Program-made: the position numbers and the translations under genes
NCBI GenBank assembly: GCA_001784175.1
Contig: MFPR01000028.1
Coordinates: 327,614 to 391,613 of the forward strand
From: Candidatus Lindowbacteria bacterium RIFCSPLOWO2_12_FULL_62_27
Lineage (GTDB): Bacteria; Lindowbacteria; 2-12-FULL-62-27
Reading direction: 5' to 3'
DNA: 64,000 bases
The notes under the pieces: generated by a model
What the model was told of the DNA's origin: nothing
Databases searched by the model: none
What the model saw: only the letters and a program-made list of their open reading frames with translations
Shown: positions 50,409 through 60,300 of the stretch, in pieces
How positions within the stretch are numbered: position 1 is the stretch's first letter
How the letters are laid out: every line of letters begins with the position of its first letter

Positions 50409-52622
50409 ATGCTGACGGATCTGACGAGGGCCAAGTCGTTCCGGTCGCGGGCGCTGTCGTTCTGGGTGCCGGTGGTGATTCTGGAGGCGATCGTCGCGGT
50501 GTTTCTGGCCGACTATGTGGCGCGCAAGGGATTGAACGAGCGGATCGAGTCGAGCCTGACGGAGGACGCGAAACTCCGGAGCATCGCGGTCATTCGGGCG
50601 CTGGACGAGGTAGAGGAGAAAGCGCGGCGGCTGGCGATTCATCCGGGCATCCGCCGCAGTCTGGCCGGCCGGGACCGCCTGACGACCTTTTTGCTGCTGA
50701 CGGAAAACGTCCGGATTTTTCCGATCGGCACGCGTCTTGCGGCCATCGACATGCGCGGGGCGCCGGCGGGGGAGGCGACGCACGAAGTAAGCGAAGTGGC
50801 CGCGACCGCGCGGAGCCGGCATGAGGAGGGTCTGCCGATGGTAAGCCAGGAGCAGGTCTTCGTGAAGGAAGTCGGGATCAGTTATGTTCTTCCGATTCTC
50901 TCCGGCGCCGACGTCGTCGGCAATCTCCTCGTGGACGTTCCGTGGTCGCATGTGGGCGTCGGCCTGAACCTCGGCGGCCCGAGGGATTACCTTCTGGCGG
51001 CGGACGGCAAGGTGCGGATCGCATCGCGTCGCGCGCACGCGCAGGCCTGGGAATCGGCGCATCGTCCGGCCGCATCTCCGGCGTCGAGTGGCGAGATTTC
51101 GGAGCTTTTCAATCTGGAGAGCGACCTTGCGGTGAGCCGGTCCTTCCGGAGCGGCGACGTGAATCTCGAGATCGTGAGCGTGGCGCTGGCGTCGGAGGTC
51201 GAAATTCCGCTGGCGGCCTTGCGGCGGGACCTGATGATCGCGTTCGGGTTTCTGGGCCTGGCGATTCTGGCGGTGACCGTCTACCTCACGAGGCTTCTGT
51301 CCCGGCCTCTTGCGGAGATCGACCGGCAGGTCCAGGAGATGGCGCGCGCGGGCGGCATGGAATCGCGGCGCGTGAAGGAGGGCGGGACGGCCGAGACCGC
51401 GTCGCTGGCACGGAGTTTCAACGAATTCATCATCCAGATTCAGCGCGCGCGCGATAACGAGGCCCGGCTGCTTCAGCAGCTCGCCCTGCGCGAAAAAATG
51501 GCGGGCCTCGGCACGCTGGCGGGCGGCGTCGCGCACGAGTTCAACAACGCGCTCGGCGGCATCGTATCGAACGTCGAAAGCGCCCTGCACGACGTGAGCG
51601 ACCCGTCGGTCCGGGAGGACCTGGAGCTCGTGCGCAAGGTGGCGCTGCGGGCGAGCGCGATCGCGAAAAATCTGCTGGGATTCGCGCGCCAGGCGCCGGG
51701 GACCGAGGCGACGCCGGGCAACATCATCGAGGTTCTCGAGGACACGCTGAACATCGTCAAGCAGATTTTCGCGGCCGACGGCATGAACCTCGTGAAAAAA
51801 TTCGAGCCGGCGCCCGCGCTCAAGTTCGACCGCGGCCAGATGCAGCAGGTATTTCTGAATCTCCTGACGAACGCGCGCCAGGCGATGCGCCGGGGAGACA
51901 CGCTGACGGTGAGTGTGCGTGAGGCCGGTCGGCCGGTCGGGGGCCGGGAGCGGCGGATGGTGGAGATCGCGTTCACGGACACCGGCGTCGGAATTCCGGA
52001 GGAGAATCTCAGCAAGATATTTGAGCCGTTCTTCACGACCAAAGGCGCGCTGGGCGGCGGGGAGACGCCGGGGACAGGGCTGGGCCTGTCGGTGTCGCAC
52101 ACGATCCTTCGCAACCACGGCGGCGACATCACGGTCACGAGCAAACCGGGCGCGGGAACGACCGTGAGCGTGCAGTTGCCGGTGGACGAGACCGTGGTGC
52201 GGGTGGCGCCGGCGGTGAAGACGGCGCCGGCCCCAAAAATCCGGCGGGAGAAACTGAAGATCCTGGTCGTGGACGACGAGGACTCGATCCGGGCCTCGTT
52301 GGCCAAGACGCTGCGCCGGATGAACCATGAGGTGGACGCGGCGCCGAACGGTCATGCGGCGGTGCGGATGGTGGAGACGGAGGAGTACGATCTGGTGTTT
52401 CTGGATCTACTCATGCCGGACATGGACGGGTTTGGAGTTTTCAGTCAGATGAAGGAGGCGGTGGAGGAGGGCCGGCGGCCGAGAGTGGTATTCATGACGG
52501 GCGCGCCGACGCCGCAGAATCTGGAGCGTGCGAGTTCGTTGGGGGCGCTGGGCATCATGGAGAAACCGTTCGTGGTGGAGAGCATCACGGACTTCATCGA
52601 CCGTACGCTGGCGAGCGTGTAA
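50409..52622 (+). CDS. Hybrid histidine kinase/response regulator
   Basis: A 737-residue membrane kinase. Transmembrane helices lie at about residues 14-36 (SFWVPVVILEAIVAVFLADY) and 278-298 (IAFGFLGLAILAVTVYL), enclosing a 240-residue sensor domain of the CACHE kind. A HAMP segment follows, then the dimerisation helix with phospho-acceptor His in GVAHEFNNALGG (about residue 377). The ATPase has N box NLLTNARQAM, G1 DTGVGIP and G2 GTGLGLSVSH. Residues about 617-737 are a receiver domain: KILVVDDEDSI, DLVFLDLLMPDMDG and MTGAP. Paired with the upstream binding lipoprotein, it probably reads a periplasmic ligand. Confidence 0.92.
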   Translation: MLTDLTRAKSFRSRALSFWVPVVILEAIVAVFLADYVARKGLNERIESSLTEDAKLRSIAVIRALDEVEEKARRLAIHPGIRRSLAGRDRLTTFLLLTENVRIFPIGTRLAAIDMRGAPAGEATHEVSEVAATARSRHEEGLPMVSQEQVFVKEVGISYVLPILSGADVVGNLLVDVPWSHVGVGLNLGGPRDYLLAADGKVRIASRRAHAQAWESAHRPAASPASSGEISELFNLESDLAVSRSFRSGDVNLEIVSVALASEVEIPLAALRRDLMIAFGFLGLAILAVTVYLTRLLSRPLAEIDRQVQEMARAGGMESRRVKEGGTAETASLARSFNEFIIQIQRARDNEARLLQQLALREKMAGLGTLAGGVAHEFNNALGGIVSNVESALHDVSDPSVREDLELVRKVALRASAIAKNLLGFARQAPGTEATPGNIIEVLEDTLNIVKQIFAADGMNLVKKFEPAPALKFDRGQMQQVFLNLLTNARQAMRRGDTLTVSVREAGRPVGGRERRMVEIAFTDTGVGIPEENLSKIFEPFFTTKGALGGGETPGTGLGLSVSHTILRNHGGDITVTSKPGAGTTVSVQLPVDETVVRVAPAVKTAPAPKIRREKLKILVVDDEDSIRASLAKTLRRMNHEVDAAPNGHAAVRMVETEEYDLVFLDLLMPDMDGFGVFSQMKEAVEEGRRPRVVFMTGAPTPQNLERASSLGALGIMEKPFVVESITDFIDRTLASV

Positions 52623-52633
52623 AGTCTAACCAA

Positions 52634-52702
52634 CACAATAATAAGCTATTACACCACATTTGAAAAAAACTATTGACGATGGGCGCCGACCTGTGAGATA
52701 GT
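52634..52702 (+). promoter_or_regulatory. Promoter region of the kelch protein gene
   Basis: TTGACG (52673-52678), 18 bases, GATAGT (52697-52702). Upstream are CACAATAA (52634) and CCACATTT (52654), a spacing of about 20 bp like the CACAACAA pair before the 55.9 kb regulator gene. The 130-base leader that follows contains three GC hairpins (GGGCG/CGCCC, GGCCG/CGGCC, GGAC/GTCC). Confidence 0.5.
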
Positions 52703-52835
52703 GTGGGCACTCGGGCGGAGGCGGATCGCCCGTTTGATTGGGTGTTCTTTCAAAGTCGCATACGGAGACAAAGGCCGAAGGCGGCCAAGGGGAACGGACG
52801 CGGGGTGGGTGTCCGAATCCAAGGGGGTGAGGGTG

Positions 52836-54653
52836 ATGACCAAGGTGGGGCGGCGGATAGGGTTGATCTTGTTGGTGTGCGTGTTGAGTGTTCTTTTTTT
52901 GTCTCCGGATGCGTACGCGAAACGTAGTTTCAAGTTTACCGTCTTTATCGGCGCCGATGTGCGTCTCAAACTTCTAACTCTGAATGTAATCAGCACGGTG
53001 GCCGACACCTCTCTGGCGGACGGGCCTGTGTCCGTCACGCTGATTACTCCCTCCACTTACAAATTGCGTCCCCTCGGTACTGGCGATTACTATTATCTGG
53101 ACAGAGGGTATACTCTGACCAGCGTCCCCGGCTTTCTGAGCGGCAAGGTGTGGATCGTGGGGCGGGACGACGACAAGCTCAACAACGCGGACGGATTTCT
53201 GCAATTCGAGATCAGCGACACGGCCCGGGTCTATGTCTTCTATGACGGCAATGCGCCGAGCCTGCCGGGATGGATGACGACTTTGGGATTTGCTCCGGCG
53301 GATCAGACCATCACGACCAGCAATCCCGTGGCCGACACGCTGGTGGGGTATCTGAAGATCATGACGAAGGGCGTTGTCCGGCTGGGCGGCAATGACGGGA
53401 CGGCGACCGGTGCGCAGTGCAATTATGTGGTGGTCGTCCGCCGGCCGGTCAATGGGGACTTGGGCGATCCAACGCAGCTGGCCACGACACTCATGCAGTT
53501 TCCCCGGATGGGCCACCGGGTGGTGGCAATGAACACCGGCCGTGTTCTCGTCATGGGGGGGATCGACACGTCCAACACGCTGGTTGCGAAATGCGAACTC
53601 TACGACACCGTCCCGCAGTCTTTCAGCATCAGCGGCATGATGGTCCAGCCTCGGAACAACCCGGCGGTCGTGACACTGAACGACGGCCGGATCCTGGCCA
53701 TCGGCGGGGATCTGGACGGCGTGGTGACGGTATCGAGCGGGGGCGGCAGCGTCACGGGGATCACCGCGCTTGAGAGCTGCGAAATATACGACCCGTCAAC
53801 TCAGTTTTGGACCGCGACCGCGCCCATGGCGCACAAGCGGCGCCTGCCGGAGGCGATCACGCTGGCGGATGGCCGGGTTTTTGTATCGGGGGGGGTCGAC
53901 GACACGTATGGGTTTGGGATTCCCTACACGGAGGTGTACGACCCGGGAACCAACACGTGGACCGCGGGTCCGACCATGCTCAGTCTGGGTCCCTATAACT
54001 CCGGTTCATATCCGTTTGCCGCCGGCATGCGTTACGGCCACCGCATGTCGCTCTTGGCGGACGGCCGGGTGCTGATCGCGGGGGGAATGTGGCATGGCCC
54101 GGACATGGTTGACTATGCGATGGACGCCTGCGAGATTTACGATCCGGCGAGCAACGCAATCTCGATGGCCGCGCCGATGACGGCGCCCCGCAGTCGGTTT
54201 GGCATGGTCGATTTGGGCGGCGGAAAAATCGCGGCCTTGGGTGGGCTGTTCTACCAGGCGCCTTCACCGCCGATGACGTCGGCGACCTACGTGTCGACAT
54301 CGGACGTGGAGATATACGACGCGGCGACCAACACATGGTCTCCGGCCGCGCAGCTCCCCCGGGGGATGTATGATTTTGCGTATGCGTCGCCAGCCGCCAA
54401 CCGTGTGGTCGTGTTTGACGGATACGATGTGACGGGCACGGACGCCGGGGACATTCTCCTGTACGACGGCGTATTCAACACGTGGTCGCTGGTGGGCAGT
54501 CTGGTTAAGTCCCGGAGTTTCCCGTTCTCGAACGGCGCCGGCATGGTGACGGACGTGGGCGGCAAGGACTATTTCCTGTGCGGCGGCGTCCATCTGGACG
54601 AGGCGGCCGGCCAATCGACGATTCTGTCATCGGGGGAAAGATTCAAGTACTGA
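52836..54653 (+). CDS. Secreted kelch-repeat protein
   Basis: A 605-residue exported protein from the ATG at 52836 (AAGGGGGTGAGGG upstream). The signal peptide is LILLVCVLSVLFLSPDAYA with a clean AYA cleavage site. Residues about 95-205 form a beta-sandwich-like domain containing PGWMTTLGFAP and KGVVRLGGNDG, a module often found on secreted proteins of uncultured bacteria. Residues about 215-600 are five to six kelch blades: ALNDGRILAIGGD-type motifs such as NTGRVLVMGGIDTSN, LADGRVLIAGGMWHG and GGKIAALGGLF. No catalytic Cys-Tyr pair of galactose oxidase is recognised. Likely a surface binding or scaffolding protein. Confidence 0.8.
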   Translation: MTKVGRRIGLILLVCVLSVLFLSPDAYAKRSFKFTVFIGADVRLKLLTLNVISTVADTSLADGPVSVTLITPSTYKLRPLGTGDYYYLDRGYTLTSVPGFLSGKVWIVGRDDDKLNNADGFLQFEISDTARVYVFYDGNAPSLPGWMTTLGFAPADQTITTSNPVADTLVGYLKIMTKGVVRLGGNDGTATGAQCNYVVVVRRPVNGDLGDPTQLATTLMQFPRMGHRVVAMNTGRVLVMGGIDTSNTLVAKCELYDTVPQSFSISGMMVQPRNNPAVVTLNDGRILAIGGDLDGVVTVSSGGGSVTGITALESCEIYDPSTQFWTATAPMAHKRRLPEAITLADGRVFVSGGVDDTYGFGIPYTEVYDPGTNTWTAGPTMLSLGPYNSGSYPFAAGMRYGHRMSLLADGRVLIAGGMWHGPDMVDYAMDACEIYDPASNAISMAAPMTAPRSRFGMVDLGGGKIAALGGLFYQAPSPPMTSATYVSTSDVEIYDAATNTWSPAAQLPRGMYDFAYASPAANRVVVFDGYDVTGTDAGDILLYDGVFNTWSLVGSLVKSRSFPFSNGAGMVTDVGGKDYFLCGGVHLDEAAGQSTILSSGERFKY

Positions 54654-54709
54654 AAAGCGGCAACCCCCCCCTTCCTCGCTCTGCGGTTGCATGATACGGT
54701 CACCGCGCC

Positions 54710-55699
54710 ATGACGGGTTCTTCCAAACGGATTGCCATCGCAGTCATTTTGTCGACATTGGCCGTCGCCTGCGCGGTTGCGCTGTTCATGTGGGTCCGGG
54801 CCGGGCGCGATCAGGCCTCCCGCGAGCCCCGAACGCTCCTGTCGCCCCAGGTGGAACGGACCTGGCGGCGCGCACGGCTGGTTCACATGGGAAAATTGCG
54901 TCTGCGGTTGACCGAATATCTTTCATCGACGGGCGCCTTGGGGCATGCCAGCGTTTACGTGGAGGATTTGAACAGCGGCGTCGACATGGGCGTGAACGAA
55001 CGCGTTCCGCATGAGATTGCCAGTCTCCTCAAAGTCGGCGTGATGATGGCGTGGCTGAAGCGCGACGCGGAGGAGCCGGGCCTTCTGACGAAAGCCGTGT
55101 GGGTCGACTCGTCCCACCTGACGCCCAACGATGAGATCGCCGAGAAAATGACTGCGCCGATGCCGCCCGGGCAGTATCGGATCATCACGTTGATCGAACG
55201 GATGATCATCTACTCCGACAATACGGCCGTGCAGGCGCTCAAGTCCGCAGTCTCGTACGCGTGGATGCTGGGCGTGTATGATGACCTCGGCCTTCCCAAT
55301 CCATATCACGAAAGGTTGGCGGGGGACACCTCTGCCCGCGTGCGCATCCTTTCGGCCAAGCAATACTCCCGCATCTTCAAGGCGCTTTACAACGCCTCCT
55401 ATCTGGACGAGGAGCACTCCGAGTTGGCGCTGAAGCTATTGACGCAAACCAAGTTCGATCTGGGATTGCGCGCCGTCCTGCCGGAGGGAACCCTCGCGGC
55501 CTTGAAATACGGCCTGCTGACGGACGCGCTTCATGAGAGCGGGATCGTGTATGTGAAGGACAATCCCTATCTGGTCGTGATTTTCACGCACGGCTACCGG
55601 CCGGACGAGCCTGTCGAAACGCCGCTCGGGCTGATTCGTGGGTGTGGAAAGATCGTCCATGAGTTTTTTCAAGACCTAGCGATGGAGGAGCGTCAATAG
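54710..55699 (+). CDS. Class A beta-lactamase-like serine hydrolase
   Basis: A 329-residue protein with an N-terminal signal or anchor (IAIAVILSTLAVACAVALFMWV). The serine beta-lactamase-fold motifs are: SxxK as ASLLKVG (Ser about 105), SDN as IYSDNTAVQ (about 169), and a KTG equivalent KYG (about 267). Glu166 of the omega loop is not obvious, so acyl-enzyme hydrolysis of beta-lactams is uncertain. It could instead be a penicillin-binding or peptidoglycan-processing protein. It follows the kelch gene after 56 bp; GCAACC/GGTTGC could form a weak hairpin between. Confidence 0.75.
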   Translation: MTGSSKRIAIAVILSTLAVACAVALFMWVRAGRDQASREPRTLLSPQVERTWRRARLVHMGKLRLRLTEYLSSTGALGHASVYVEDLNSGVDMGVNERVPHEIASLLKVGVMMAWLKRDAEEPGLLTKAVWVDSSHLTPNDEIAEKMTAPMPPGQYRIITLIERMIIYSDNTAVQALKSAVSYAWMLGVYDDLGLPNPYHERLAGDTSARVRILSAKQYSRIFKALYNASYLDEEHSELALKLLTQTKFDLGLRAVLPEGTLAALKYGLLTDALHESGIVYVKDNPYLVVIFTHGYRPDEPVETPLGLIRGCGKIVHEFFQDLAMEERQ

Positions 55700-55749
55700 G
55701 TCGGATTTAGACGTGTGTTGTGGCAGCCTTCCTAGAGAAATTGGTTAAT

Positions 55750-55815
55750 CACAACAAATTCAGAAAATTAGCACAACAACTATTTCTTGACATTTTCGTA
55801 ATGTAAGGTAATAAT
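55750..55815 (+). promoter_or_regulatory. Strong promoter with upstream direct repeats
   Basis: TTGACA (55787-55792), 17 bases, AATAAT (55810-55815). Two exact CACAACAA copies at 55750 and 55772 are 22 bp apart, on one face of the helix just upstream of the -35 box, fitting an activator site. The leader is AT-rich and ends in an AAGGAG site. Confidence 0.7.
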
Positions 55816-55876
55816 ATGATTGTTCGTAAAGAACGTCAAGTTTGCACCATTACTATATATAAGGAGTATACGTAAA

Positions 55877-56449
55877 ATGAACCAGCGCGAATACAGTAGT
55901 GAAGATGCGGCGAAGATATTGCATGTGACGCGGACCACGATTGGGACGTGGATCAAGGAGGGGAAGCTGAAGGCGTACAAGCTGCCGGGGGGCCGGCACC
56001 GGATACCGCATGAGTTTATGGTGGAGTTTATGAAGGAGTACGGGATCCCGATGCATTATCTGGATGCGGGGCGGCGGCGGGTACTGATCGTGGAGGACGA
56101 CGAGGCGCTCTTGCGGGGGTTGCAGAAGGCGTTTGAGCGGGACGGGCGGTATGAGATATCGACGGCGTCGACGGGGTTTGACGCGGGGTTCAAGACGAAG
56201 CAAATCCATCCACATGTCATCATCCTGGACATCAAGCTGCCGGATCTGGACGGCCGGGAGGTCTGCAAGATGCTGCGGTCGGACGCTGATTTTTCCGAGG
56301 TGAAGATGATCGCGGTATCGGGGTATTTGTCGGAAGTGGAGATCAAGGATCTGGACCAGGTGGGGTTCGACACGTTTTTGGCGAAACCGTTTTCGAGCGA
56401 GGAATTGATCACGAAGGTGGCGGAGTTATTGAGCGTGGGCGTGGCGTGA
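55877..56449 (+). CDS. Excisionase-type HTH fused to a receiver domain
   Basis: A 190-residue regulator with an unusual order: DNA-binding domain first. Residues 1-60 are a MerR-like excisionase helix-turn-helix (YSSEDAAKILHVTRTTIGTW, KLPGGRHRIPHEFM). Residues about 68-190 are a receiver: VLIVEDDEALLRG (acidic pair), VIILDIKLPDLDG (phospho-acceptor Asp, about 118), AVSGYL (Ser) and LAKPFSS (Lys). An AAGGAG ribosome-binding site is 10 bases before the ATG and a near-consensus promoter lies upstream. No kinase is adjacent. The hybrid kinase at 50.4 kb is the nearest candidate partner. Confidence 0.88.
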   Translation: MNQREYSSEDAAKILHVTRTTIGTWIKEGKLKAYKLPGGRHRIPHEFMVEFMKEYGIPMHYLDAGRRRVLIVEDDEALLRGLQKAFERDGRYEISTASTGFDAGFKTKQIHPHVIILDIKLPDLDGREVCKMLRSDADFSEVKMIAVSGYLSEVEIKDLDQVGFDTFLAKPFSSEELITKVAELLSVGVA

Positions 56450-56640
56450 TTCTGTTCTCATACTGACTTTTCGTTCACGGTAGGTCCGGTTCGAAGCCGG
56501 GGGTGGTTGATGGGAGGCAGTCGGGAGGCGGCAGGCGATCATCAAGTGCGTGGAGAAATAACAAATTCCGCGCCTGCCGTTCTTCGATAGCCCCGAATCC
56601 TCCCAAGCGAGCGCACAACACAGCTAAAAGGCGGGACAGG

Positions 56641-56675
56641 AAAACAAAAAACGCCGGAAAACCAGGTTTTCGGCG
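56641..56675 (-). terminator. Intrinsic terminator, minus strand
   Basis: On the minus strand an 11-bp stem with one bulge (CGCCGAAAACC / GGTTTTCCGGCG) is followed by TTTTTTGTTTT. It lies 277 bases beyond the tiny membrane-protein pair and would end their transcript. Between them, 56676-56951 holds the hairpin and heptad repeat below. Confidence 0.7.
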
Positions 56676-56748
56676 GCGGGGGTAGTCTTTGCCTAGTGGG
56701 GTTTGGGGTGGGGTCCTAAATTACATAGGGAAATTGGCCGAAATAATG

Positions 56749-56785
56749 AGAAGCGGCGCAGCTCTTGCCGTGAGCCGCCGCTTCT
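56749..56785. other. Strong hairpin in a gene-free stretch
   Basis: AGAAGCGGCG pairs with CGCCGCTTCT (10 bp), and inside it GCTC pairs with GAGC around a TTGCCGT loop. The whole 56450-56951 stretch has no gene I can support. The hairpin could be an RNA processing or stability signal. Confidence 0.6.
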
Positions 56786-56835
56786 GTGCATTTCTGCCGA
56801 GAGAGGGAACCCCGTCTGTGAGGGAGCCGAGTCGC

Positions 56836-56867
56836 GATTTTGGATTTTGGATTTTGGATTTTGGATT
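56836..56867 (+). repeat. Intergenic heptanucleotide repeat
   Basis: Four and a half tandem copies of GATTTTG. It is the same family as the tract in the amidohydrolase gene at 44375-44413, in inverted orientation. Confidence 0.9.
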
Positions 56868-56951
56868 ACGGAATAGGTCTATAAGTCTATGCCCGGCACC
56901 CTCTGCCCCCTCTGCCCGTCTGTCCCCCGTCGCGCACGGGGGGACCCCGCC

Positions 56952-57059
56952 TCAATCGTGTTTGGGATCTTTTACGAAAAAAATCAGATACAGGGCGCCC
57001 AAGGTCGGCACCAGCAGGGTCCACCATTCCAGCCAAGTCATTCCCAGCCATGTAGTCAT
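56952..57059 (-). CDS. 35-residue membrane protein
   Basis: A tiny gene: MTTWLGMTWLEWWTLLVPTL, then GALYLIFFVKDPKHD. One membrane helix with a tryptophan-rich start and a charged tail. An AGGAGG ribosome-binding site lies 7 bases before the ATG, and the ATG overlaps the stop of the next small gene (ATGA). The site, the overlap and the hydrophobic pattern support a real gene too short for most annotation pipelines. Function unknown. Confidence 0.65.
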   Translation of the reverse strand: MTTWLGMTWLEWWTLLVPTLGALYLIFFVKDPKHD

Positions 57060-57241
57060 TTGTGATCCTCCTTTCTCGCATACAAAATCAACAACACCAT
57101 GCCGACCAACACGGCGCCGGCCGGATAAACGAAGTGGAGTTCATGCCGAAAGATCGTCGCTGCGAGGCCGCCTAGAAGCAATCCGCGCCCGATTTCGAAG
57201 AGTATCTTGTCTTTTCGAGTCTCCCGTTGCTCGCCACCCAC
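57056..57241 (-). CDS. 61-residue membrane protein
   Basis: A small protein from GTG with a charged N-terminus (GGEQRETRKDKILFE) and two short hydrophobic segments (GRGLLLGGLAATIF, FVYPAGAVLVGMVLLILYA), ending RKEDHK. It is translationally coupled to the 35-residue gene. The pair is divergent from the giant secreted-protein gene, with 65 bp between. No family recognised. Confidence 0.6.
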   Translation of the reverse strand: MGGEQRETRKDKILFEIGRGLLLGGLAATIFRHELHFVYPAGAVLVGMVLLILYARKEDHK

Positions 57242-57306
57242 ACTCGGTTTGTACCAACAAATCAGGCCCGAGTCAAACGCGGCCCGTTGCCCGTTACGCG
57301 TTGCCC

Positions 57307-60300
57307 ATGACCGGCATTATTTTTTTTCTTATATATATAACAAAAAGTCTGACGGCGATTTTGGGGCTGACGAAGTGGACGGGGGCGGGGGAAAATAAGT
57401 CAATTAAGTCAATACCCGGCCCCGTTTTCGTTGTTCTGATTCTGACGGCTGTGGTGTATGGGCTGATGCCGGCGGCGCCGGCGGAGGGGTTGCTGTTTTC
57501 CGATACGCTGGTGTTCAGCCGGTTGTATCCCTTTCCCGGGCCGTTTGGGAGTGATTTTGAGGACGACGCGCAGTACATAGAGCTGTACAATCCGACGCCA
57601 CGGGTGGTCAATCTGGGCTCGTTTGAAATAGATTTCAGGGCGACCAATTGTGGTGACTTGGATGGCACCCAAAACTTAAACTCCATGACGGCCGGGGACA
57701 CCGACGCGATTGGGGCGTTCGGCTATTATGTGATCGGCAATTTTGACGCGGGCGACGGCGTCAATATCAAGGGCCAGAATTTTGGTGTGGGTCCGGCGTA
57801 TCTGGACGCGCTGGCGCTTTCCATCGACGACGGCGATCTGGTCAACACCGACAATATTCTGACCGGGGCCGCCAACGACGGGACGACCAACATTCAGGAT
57901 GACCACCAGCCGCTCCTGCTGGAGAACGTCGGGACGAACAATCCCGTCGATTCCATTTACATTGCCGACGGCGCCGGCACGGTGCGATATTTGGGCAACA
58001 ACGAGATGAACGGCTACGAGGCGGTGGTGCGCCTGCCGGGCCGCCGGGGATTTCACAAGCAGCACACATGGCGCGCGGGCGCGGGCATGCGGGTGTCGTT
58101 GACGAATCCGGGCGCCATTCTGACGGACTCCACGGCCATCAATTTCGTCTATGACACGAGCGGCACCAACGGTTATGCGTCGAACATTGATTCGCAGCCT
58201 CACAATACGGCCAGCCCGCGCGAGCGGCCGATTTTCCTGGTCACGCCGCTTTTGCCGACCGTCTACATGAACGACACGTTTGTGGTGGCGGTGACGGTGG
58301 TGGGCCGGTACGAGGTGTCGACGGACGCCGACTCGATGTGGCGGTTGTGGGCGTGGCCGGACGGCGCCGCGCCTGGATTTGACACGGTGGTGCAGGACTA
58401 CTCGGCGGAGACGTTCGGGCGGTTTGCGTTTTCGAACGTGAAGTTTGCGGGGGGCAACACGTATTTATACAGCGACGCCCTGGGGCGTTCCCAAGACACG
58501 AGCGGCGCGCAAGGGGATCGAAGGACCGAGTGGTGGTTCAACTCGGGTGTCTGCACATCTACGATGAAGCTTTTTTCGCGGGGGACGCCGGACTACGACA
58601 CGTGGACGAGGACGCCGGCGGACAGTGTGAACAGCAATCATTTATTGACGTACGAGGACGGGTACTGCACCGGCTACGCGTACATTTTTGTTCAGACGCA
58701 CGCGAGCGCGCGGTTCGTGCAGCGCGTCTGGACGGAGAACTCGGACACGACGAAGGCCTATGCCGGCCGCGCCGTATACATTCAGGTGGACGACACCGAC
58801 CAGGACATGACGACGGGGCTGGACAACCTGACGGTGATCGTGTGGTCGAAGCTGGGCGGCGACACAGAGCGGTATGTACTGACGGAGCACGCCTCCGGTA
58901 CGGACGGCACGTCCAACCAATTCGTCGACTCCTTCGGGCTGTGGCTTTCGGCCGACAAGGCGACAGGCGGGCTGCAGAACGACAGCATTCTGTTCGTGTA
59001 TGAGGCGGACTCGGTATTCGTGTGGTACATCGACCCCAACGACCCGATGGGCGACACGCTGTGGGGCGACACGGTTCATGTCGAGTATTCGACGTGCACG
59101 GTGGACTGGCGAAACGCCTCGTACAGCGGGGGCGCGGACACGTACACGCAGACGCTGGATTCGGGCCACATCGAGCTTCGGGACATGAACGCGAACCGGA
59201 CGCCGTGGCTGAGGGACACGATTGCGGTGATCGTGCGGAGCGACACGACCGCGGACAGCATGACGGTGGTGCTGATCGAGACGACGGAGACGAGCGGCAT
59301 CTTCCGGATCGACTATGCCGGCGCCAACCGGGTGACGTTTTCGAACACCGCGCCGCTGCCCGCGCTCTACAACGATTCTATTTTGCTTCACGTGCATCTC
59401 GACAGCGCCATCGTGGTCTACCGGGACCCCTACGACAGCCAATGGGGCGACGCGAACGACACGTCGAACGACACGGTCCGGATCCACAACTGGCAGCAGG
59501 CGGCGGTGACAGGGATGTTCGACGATGCCGCCTACACAGACGGCGTTGACACCTACTCGACGCGGGACTTTCTGTACCTCATCGTCACGGACACGGACGA
59601 GAACCGCGAGCCGCTGAAGACCGAGACCGTGGTGGTGACGGTGTGGGTGGGCAACGGCACGCTGGAGGGCGAAGCGTCGGGATTGATCCTGGACACGGAG
59701 GAGATCGTGCTGACGGAGGTGTCGACGGCCGCGGGCATCTTCCGGAACACGAACAACCCCGGGCTTCTGACCGACACCGTGATCCCGTCGGCGCAGGACG
59801 GGTTTATCTCGTGGGGCAGGAGCGACACGCTTCTTCTGCGGTACATCGACAAGGAGAACACCCACGGGTACACGACGGACACGGTCTTCGACACGGCCCT
59901 GGCCATCGAGATTCCCTCGACCGTCGCCCTTCAGATATTCGAGCAGCAGAACTACACGGACGAAGTGGACTCGTACATCACCCGGGATTATCTGTTCATC
60001 TGGCTGACGGACACGGACGAGAACCGCAATCCTCAGCGGGCCGACACCGTGTACGTGACGGTGTACGTGGGCAACGGCACGACGGAGGTGGACGCGGCGG
60101 GGTTGGTGATCGACACGGAGGTATTGATTCTGACGGAGAGTTCGAACGTGAGCGGCATATTCCGGAGCGACACCGTGGTCTTGACGGACACGGTCTCGGC
60201 GCCGGGCGTGAACGACGGTTACGTGAGCTGGGGCATCGCCGACACGCTGCATGTGGCGTACACGGACGTGACGGGTCTGGGCGAGACGGCGTCCGACACA

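Noticed and set aside
52740-52830. A cyclic-di-GMP-I-like riboswitch before the kelch gene
   Set aside because: AAAGGCC and GGCC runs look similar, but the conserved CACGCACAGGGCAAACC-type core is absent.
56480-56510. A tRNA T-arm-like sequence (TCCGG-TTCGAAG-CCGGG)
   Set aside because: No matching acceptor, D or anticodon arms within 80 bases on either strand; possibly a relic or chance.
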